NCBI GenBank assembly: GCA_963555705.1
Contig: OY743190.1
Coordinates: forward strand, 14,359,501 to 14,423,500
DNA: 64,000 bases
From: Ligustrum vulgare
Lineage: Eukaryota; Streptophyta; Magnoliopsida; Lamiales; Oleaceae
Reading direction: 5' to 3'
The notes beneath the pieces are model-generated. The model worked only from the letters and a program-made list of their open reading frames with translations, was not told where the DNA came from and did not search any database. Positions 58,002 through 64,000 of this stretch are shown here, piece by piece (position 1 is the stretch's first letter; every line of letters begins with the position of its first letter). The position numbers and the translations under genes were made by a program.

Positions 58002-58829
58002 TCATTTTGGTTCAAGCGCAGCAATTTCTTTGACTACCAGAGCTTTATCGGCCTCAAACTGTTCGTCCTCTGTATCAAGAGCAAGCAAGATTCAGAAAAT
58101 TGTTAACTATGTATATAGAAGATTACCAGTATGCATTTTTTACTCTCGTGTACCTTTATCGATTTTAAAATCAGCAAAGAGACGTAGAAGTTTGCTTCTA
58201 TTTGCGACGAGGATGCTAACAATATCTGGGGGCTTGTTCTGATTAGCTGCAAATAACTGTAATTTTTTGTGCGCGGTGAGAACAAAAATGTACAGTAGCC
58301 AATACTAATAATGTAAGCAAGTTTTGTCAAGTATTGGTCATACCTTAAAAACATGAAAAGCTTCAATCTGAATACTCTTGCTCGACTCCTGGCAGAAGGC
58401 AGAATAAAACATTTAACAATTAATACAGTATTAAAGTTTAATGTGAAATCTGTTTTCACACATCTTTCACGTCTTCCAAGTATGACCAGTATAAATAAAA
58501 ATGAATCTCAAGTTCTGGGCCTTCTTATACTGTGAAATGTTCATTTCATGATTCCCTTCTCTTTTCATTACCATCTTTTTATTTCCCAGGGCATTAGAGT
58601 CTAGAGAGGGAAGAGGGGAAGTCTGAGCATTTGAATCTAGAACCGAGAAGGGAATCATACTCTTAGAAGATTCATTAAGATCCTCAAGTTGTCCCGTGAG
58701 CTAACATATCGAGTCATCACAGCCGAATTTGAACGGTCCAGCAAGATATCTCCCAACAGCTGAAAGAAGGTATAACACAAACTGAGTCAAAAGATATGGC
58801 GTTTACTGATCCACCATATTGTAGTTGCC

Positions 58830-58860
<31 letters not shown>

Positions 58861-61800
58861 ACCCACTTTTTTATTTATTTATTTTTACTATCCCTCCCTC
58901 CCACGTTCTTTCTTCTTATATCGTTGTGTTTGTGGGTGGGTGTGTGGGTGTTGGGGGGGGGGGGGGGGGTTGTATTTATTTATGGGCAGCCGTAATAATC
59001 CCAAAAAGAAAGCACAAAAATGCCTTGCCTTGACAGCTTGCCTTCTAGTAATATAATTTGTGGATTCAAGAAGCTTTGAGTTATACTCTGCAAAGAACTA
59101 TCAACAGAAGCATAGGAAATGATTAAAAGTTGAGCTCAACCGGAAAGCAAGTAACAAACTATTAATATCCGGTTCTAGAAATTTAGAATTCAAGCACATA
59201 TATAGAGTTCTGCATCACTATTTTAGCAGCACGTGGTCACAAGAACAGCAAAATTATTTGTAATCATCTTTAAACTAGTAAAACGCTTTCCCATGATGGG
59301 ATCCAACTATAAGATATGACTTCAAATCAAGAAAGATTTTGAAAGTGCAACTGATGCCATGATAATAAGACATATTTTCGCATTTTCTGAGTTAGGATTT
59401 GAAGAGGATTTGAATTGAGAAAGTGTAATCAATTAATGAATTGTGTTTTTTTTTTTGTGTGTGTGTGGGAAGAAAGGGGTCAGGGAATGGTGACGGGAAG
59501 AGAGAGAAGAAATGCGATGGTGAAGAAGACTTCTGATTATCTCTACAGAAAGAAGCGAGAGGAGAGGATGGAAAAAGACAAACGGACAAGTTCTTTTTTT
59601 GTCATTGTTGTAGGGAAGAAAGCCTCACTTACGGTTGGTGATGAAAAGAGAGATTAGAAACTATATAAATGTCCTAAGAGCACCTCTAAATCTTGTACAT
59701 AGTAGAGAGCATTACACACTCCAATAAAATCTTAGTTTGTCTTTTCCAAAAAAATTGGTGTAAAAAATTATTGTTTCTTCTCGTTTTTAACTAACATATA
59801 ATATATAGATGTCGAAGGCCAATTAATTCAAATATGGTTTGAATAATCTTCCAAATGGAACATTGAAATTTGCAACTTATATTTATTATTATATCATCAT
59901 AAAGTACATATAGAGAGTGAGTTTGGTTCTCCAAATTTAGATAGCTAAGTTAAAATATAGTCTATCATAATGTCAAAGATTTACTCTAAAATTGACAGCA
60001 TCTTATATTTACAGAATCTCTCGGAGAAGCTCTAGGAATGTAATAGTGAACAAGTGACAGGCATAAAACACTGGAATAAAGAAGACGGTGTCTTAACAAG
60101 CGTGTGACAGTTCAACAGGTGAATATGCTTATAAACAATGATGCAGTTCACTCAATTATAAGCCACCTACCCAGTCATAATTTTTAGAAAGAAATTCAGC
60201 TACCGTTGACTTATGCCTGGTCAACAGTTCCTGGAACAAGGCAGAAGAAAATGTGAGTTGAATTATGGTCCCAGCTCAAAGATGGACAATAGCAGAAAAT
60301 CAATATCTGCATGTCAATATCCTATATTTGCTTAGCTATGACAAGTAAAGGCAGAAATAGAGGATAGAATCATAATTTGACAATAAAGTGGTTTCTTATG
60401 GATTAAGATGACAGATACGTGAGCGACAGCAATAACAGAATTTAGTGTAAGCCATACACCCATTCTTCAAATAACAGTGTAGTGTATACATGTACCAGAA
60501 ATTTAAGGCCTTGCTTGATTTTGACTTTTTGAGAAGTAATTTTGTGAAAAGTGATATTTTTGGAGAATGTACGGTTAAACAGTAAAGAAAAATTCTGGGT
60601 CCACGTGCAAAATTATTTTATGGGAGTGTGTGGTTGAAAATGAGTTTGGAAAAAGTGATTTTGAAAAAATCAAACAAGGGTTTCCCTTCCTTTAAGAACT
60701 AAGGATGTCTCTTCATGGGGAATCTCAACCGATAATTTATTTATTTATTTATATTTTTTTTTTTTTGAATGAGAACCAATAAGGACTTAACCTTGAAAGT
60801 GGCAGCAGCATCAGAAGCTATGTCAAAATTTGGAAGTTGTATGTAATCGAAAAATCTTTTCATGTGCTCTGATTCCAAGACATACCTGTCAAAGCAGGTC
60901 ACGTTTTAAAACCAAAAATAGATTCGGCATCAAATTCTACTTTTGCACTAACGAAAAAATAAATTCAACGTGATAAATAAATTCCTAGAAAACAGTGCAT
61001 AATTGCCTCATCCTAATCAAATGAAGAAAAATTGAAATATTCACTTCAAAGAACATTGTAAGCACATATATCCACTCACCTAGCAACACTTTGGTGGCGA
61101 ATGCACTCCCTTAACATAGCACCGTAGTGTAATGCCAAATCTGTATTCTCATAACTACATGATCCAGTAGTGAATTAGTATAGAAGTCAATCACCAGTGG
61201 AAGAAAATGGGCATACAAGCAGTATCAGAAAATGGAGAGGCAAAACTGAACTGCAACCCATTTGGCCATACTCAACCAGAGACAGAAAAGTAACTTCTTA
61301 AAAGGGAACTCTCATCAAGGGCAATACCAGAAAGGAAGGCAACAAAATAATAACAGTGATCTCTCTTCAACCATAATCTATATACTTCTTTGTTGGCCAA
61401 AAAAAAATAAAAAAATGGTTCCTAAAGTTCATATTTCTTATGCATTTATCAATATATTATTGGTTAAAAATTCACATAACAACATTTGAAGAAAATTCTC
61501 GTTCTGAATCAGTCCTTTTTGGTCAAGATTTTATAAATTAATAACATATTATACACTACAATTCCTCAATTTTACTGCAAAAGTGAAAGAAAGTTAATGG
61601 GAATATAGAGCTCAGGGCCCTAGTTATTATATAGATCTAATATAAATACCTAGTTAAAAACTTACAATCACTGGTGTATTATAGCCTCAGATTTATAGTT
61701 TTGGGGGAAGTTTGTAGTAAGTTAATTTTGTTTACATTGGGCAAAAAGCAAAGCTCCATGCCTCCATCTCACCATGAAGAAGGCATATAGAAGAAACAGA

Positions 61801-63236
61801 GGCAGAGAATTGGTGGAAGAGAGTAAAATTGTAGATTTATTCCCCTCACAGTAGCAATTGAAAATAATATAGAGCTAATCGTTTTCAAATCGTTAGTGGA
61901 AGTTTTTTTAACGGGTGCTACTGCACCTCACATTCACAGCAGCAATGCCATCCCGGCATAGGATAGAGATGCACAAATTCTGGTTTCTTGCTGATTTACT
62001 ATGGGATTGAGTTGATTTTCCTATTCTTCAAGTTCCTAAAGATATAGAATATAGAGAAAATTGACTAAACAATTCACAACCAAGACATCTTGCCAAGCCT
62101 TCTTACCCTACTATCAAGGTATCCATTAGATCAATGTTTTTTTCCAAGTAATCACAAGCGATTAATCGTGACTGAACCTGTTGCCTCTGCAGATTTGCAA
62201 CAACCTGAGAAGCATCTTTACGGGTCTGCAAAAGTATATCTTGTTAGTCATCACAATTATCCTTGTCAGTCATCACGATAATGCAAATATGATCTTAAAT
62301 GTAACTTCAGCAACATACAAACTAAGAATAATAATGGCCATTGAATCGCTCTCATCAGTCAGTCACAAAATTAATAGAAACTATAACTACGTAGTATTCT
62401 AATAAATATTTGTGCTCAATAAAAAAACCATATCACATTACTTCTAGATTCAACTTTGGTAGACATGTAATTAGGAGCCGTAGAGTGTTCTCTCTGAAAA
62501 ACTCCTGAGTCAACTGTGTGCACGCTTCTGAGACAGGCTCAGATTCACTGTCACCGTAAAGTACTGATTTCAGATCTCGGATAAGTTTGCTCAACTCCAT
62601 CATCTGCACAGGATTAAAGACTGATTGAGCCAAAAAAAAGAGAGAAGGAAAGACCAAAAAACTCATGGTCGTTCATCAGCTAATAAATCTCCACTTTGGC
62701 AGCAATATGCATCAAACACTGCGAAGTTGAGTTTGTAGCACATTCGAGACGGTTATAGTTTCCTTATCCCGATTTATCTCTTTATAGAAGAAAAAAACGC
62801 AACAACTAAAAAACTTCTCACCTAGCGTATCAGAGTCAATCGTATCATGAATATTGAATACGCGCCAATATCAGTGGACTATGGACTCTCACGCTCAAAT
62901 AAATCAAACAATTAAATCTAATAAAAAATCAAACAATTAAATCTAATAAAAAATCAGTTTCTCGCATCATACGAGTAAAGATCACAGAAAACAACGTAGC
63001 ACGACACCTAGAAAGTATCCACTTGATTCAGATCCAAACTTTTTCACGATGTGGAATAAAACGAATAATGGCCCAAAAAAAAAAAATAATAATAATAATA
63101 ATAATCGAATCAAAACCTTCTCTTCGCGCTTGCTCTCCTTAGTATCCGTCCCGCGATCAGCCAATATGAGGAGATCACGAGTCTGGCGAACCAGGTCAGC
63201 AGGCGTCTTGGGCTTCGGCTTGAATAGCGCCTTCAT
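58002..63236 (-). CDS. MO25-like protein (CAB39 family, armadillo-type kinase scaffold)
   Basis: Eleven exons in transcript order: 63236-63117, 62603-62442, 62225-62107, 61154-61080, 60885-60792, 60230-60171, 59097-59029, 58759-58661, 58388-58344, 58256-58154, 58069-58002. They total 1,014 bases (337 aa), the family's length. MO25 folds as helical repeats and, in animals, activates STE20-type kinases. Plant versions are thought to act with similar kinases in cell shape and division. Signatures include [21 protein letters not shown] (start), a [14 protein letters not shown] segment, [20 protein letters not shown], and the C-terminal [17 protein letters not shown]. The start is MKALF because the in-frame extension upstream lacks an ATG. 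Intron 7 uses a GC donor (GTCAAG/GCAAGG); the other introns are GT-AG. No damage seen. Confidence 0.95.
58828..58969 (+). repeat. C23-A11 tract and G17 tract within MO25 intron 7
   Basis: 23 C residues at 58828-58850 run into 11 A residues. 102 bases later come 17 G residues (58953-58969), preceded by GGGTGGGTGTGTGGGTG. Both lie in the 269-bp intron that has the GC donor. The two tracts are complementary. Confidence 0.9.
60509..60680. mobile_element. MITE in MO25 intron 5
   Basis: About 172 bp with inverted ends CCTTGCTTGATTTTGAC and (reverse complement) CCTTGTTTGATTTTTTC. Internal blocks such as GTGTGGTTGAAAATGAGTTT are related (reverse complement TTTTCAACCACACA) to sequences around 11700-11752, 53200-53280 and 57600. 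This suggests a repeated family in this genome. Its class (hAT-like) is a guess; I did not find a clear target duplication. Confidence 0.55.
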
Positions 63237-64000
63237 CTTGGCGTTCTCGCCACCGCCGTCGGCGTTATCCGCCAGCGGGAGCCTCCTGACCACCGCCTGC
63301 GACGCTGAGGCACTTTGCGCCGCCGGATGGCCTCCGTTTGACAGACACCCTCCTATTTTTCCTAATTTTTTCCTTTACCACACCACCTGTAATGAGACTA
63401 ATTCACTACTCTGTAACTTAGGGTTTCAAATTGCTTTCAATTAGTGCAGGTTTTACCAGAATTTTGCCATTTCTGCTAGGATTATTCGCGGCCTATTCGA
63501 ATCCTCATTTATGTAGATGTTCATGTACTCAGCCAGGTAGTAGGTCACTCCCTGATTTCTGTGTGATACTAATGAAACGGATGGATAGATATATACCAAA
63601 AATATATATGTGGGTATTAGATTTTCTTTATTTACTCTCTCTCTTACTTTGTAGTTTGTGGTTAGGGTAACTGTTTTTCGTCTCGACATTTCTTATTTTT
63701 CTCCAATAAATAAATATAATCATGGGAAATGACAATAGAACGGGTTCGAGGTGAATACCCCGCCTCATGTTCTGTCTCACAAAAAGAACTTCAAATTCAT
63801 ACATGTTCTAGGACCCAATAAGTAATAACAGGGCAGGGGGTATGGGTTAGAGGTGGGACATCCAAGTCCCACACCGCCCCGTTAATGCCACATTTATTTA
63901 TTTATTTTTCTTTGAAAAAAAAAAAAAACAACTATTTGAACAATTTATTTCACTTATTTTATTGTTATATTTCATTTCATGCTTTCTAATTAAACAACTT
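63237..64000. other. MO25 upstream region, no other gene seen
   Basis: The first ~120 bases are GC-rich and probably the MO25 5' leader (minus strand). The rest is AT-rich with no convincing ORF. Near 63720-63890, GGGTTCGAGGTGAATACCCCGCC and a GGGCAGGGGG...CCCGCCCCGTTAATGCC-like string look like the margin of a dispersed repeat that continues beyond the window. Confidence 0.5.

Noticed and set aside
63237..63293. N-terminal extension of the MO25 protein to 63293
   Set aside because: It would start with GTG and encode a low-complexity leader. The family starts at MKxLF, which coincides with the ATG at 63236.
1..64000. CRISPR arrays, bacterial operons or organellar DNA
   Set aside because: Introns, plant retrotransposons and MITEs show nuclear plant DNA. 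The repeats seen are LTR or tandem arrays without a spacer pattern.

Overview
This is a plant nuclear window, most likely from a eudicot. The evidence is spliced nuclear genes with ordinary plant introns, plus Ty1/copia and several Ty3/gypsy LTR retrotransposons, Mutator-like elements and MITEs. I cannot name the species; an asterid is only a guess. Three host genes look intact. They are a DOMON-cytochrome b561 gene (9801-11060, +, 2 exons), a VTC4/inositol monophosphatase gene (22219-38548, -, 12 exons, 270 aa) and a MO25-like kinase-scaffold gene (58002-63236, -, 11 exons, 337 aa). I assembled all three exon by exon; the reading phases close exactly, giving full-length proteins.

Most of the rest is a layered retrotransposon landscape. 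(1) 1-7663: a young, non-autonomous LTR retrotransposon whose left part lies outside the window. It has 3.2-kb LTRs and a 3.3-kb interior with no gag or pol. The interior instead carries two intact antisense ORFs: an intronless LOG-like cytokinin-activating enzyme and a small basic cysteine-rich protein resembling the nucleic-acid-binding proteins of flexiviruses. (2) 11753-21766: a solo LTR related to that family, inverted, with an ACACA target duplication. It is split by a nearly intact chromovirus-type Ty3 element (13052-20231) whose polyprotein frame runs through the polypurine tract into the 3' LTR. (3) 23128-33246: a decayed Ty1/copia element in intron 11 of VTC4, its integration site 5 bases inside the 5' splice site. 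It is itself interrupted by a second copia element (27383-31700). (4) 39154-53193: a 14-kb Tat-like Ty3 element with a TCTCT target duplication, an extra RNase H and a spliced antisense ORF, broken in its RT by a 1.67-kb Athila-like solo LTR with an AGCTA duplication. (5) 53312-54750 and 56123-57577: two Mutator-like elements, each with a perfect 9-bp target duplication; the second carries a GRF-zinc-finger gene fragment.

The host genes do not form an operon or pathway. DOMON-b561 is a predicted plasma-membrane ascorbate-dependent electron carrier and VTC4 makes the L-galactose used for ascorbate, so two of the three touch ascorbate biology; their proximity is probably coincidental. The strongest lead is the antisense LOG-like plus cysteine-rich-protein cassette in the young LTR element. 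Everything here comes from reading the sequence by eye. No alignment or database search was run, and family names rest on recognised motifs.
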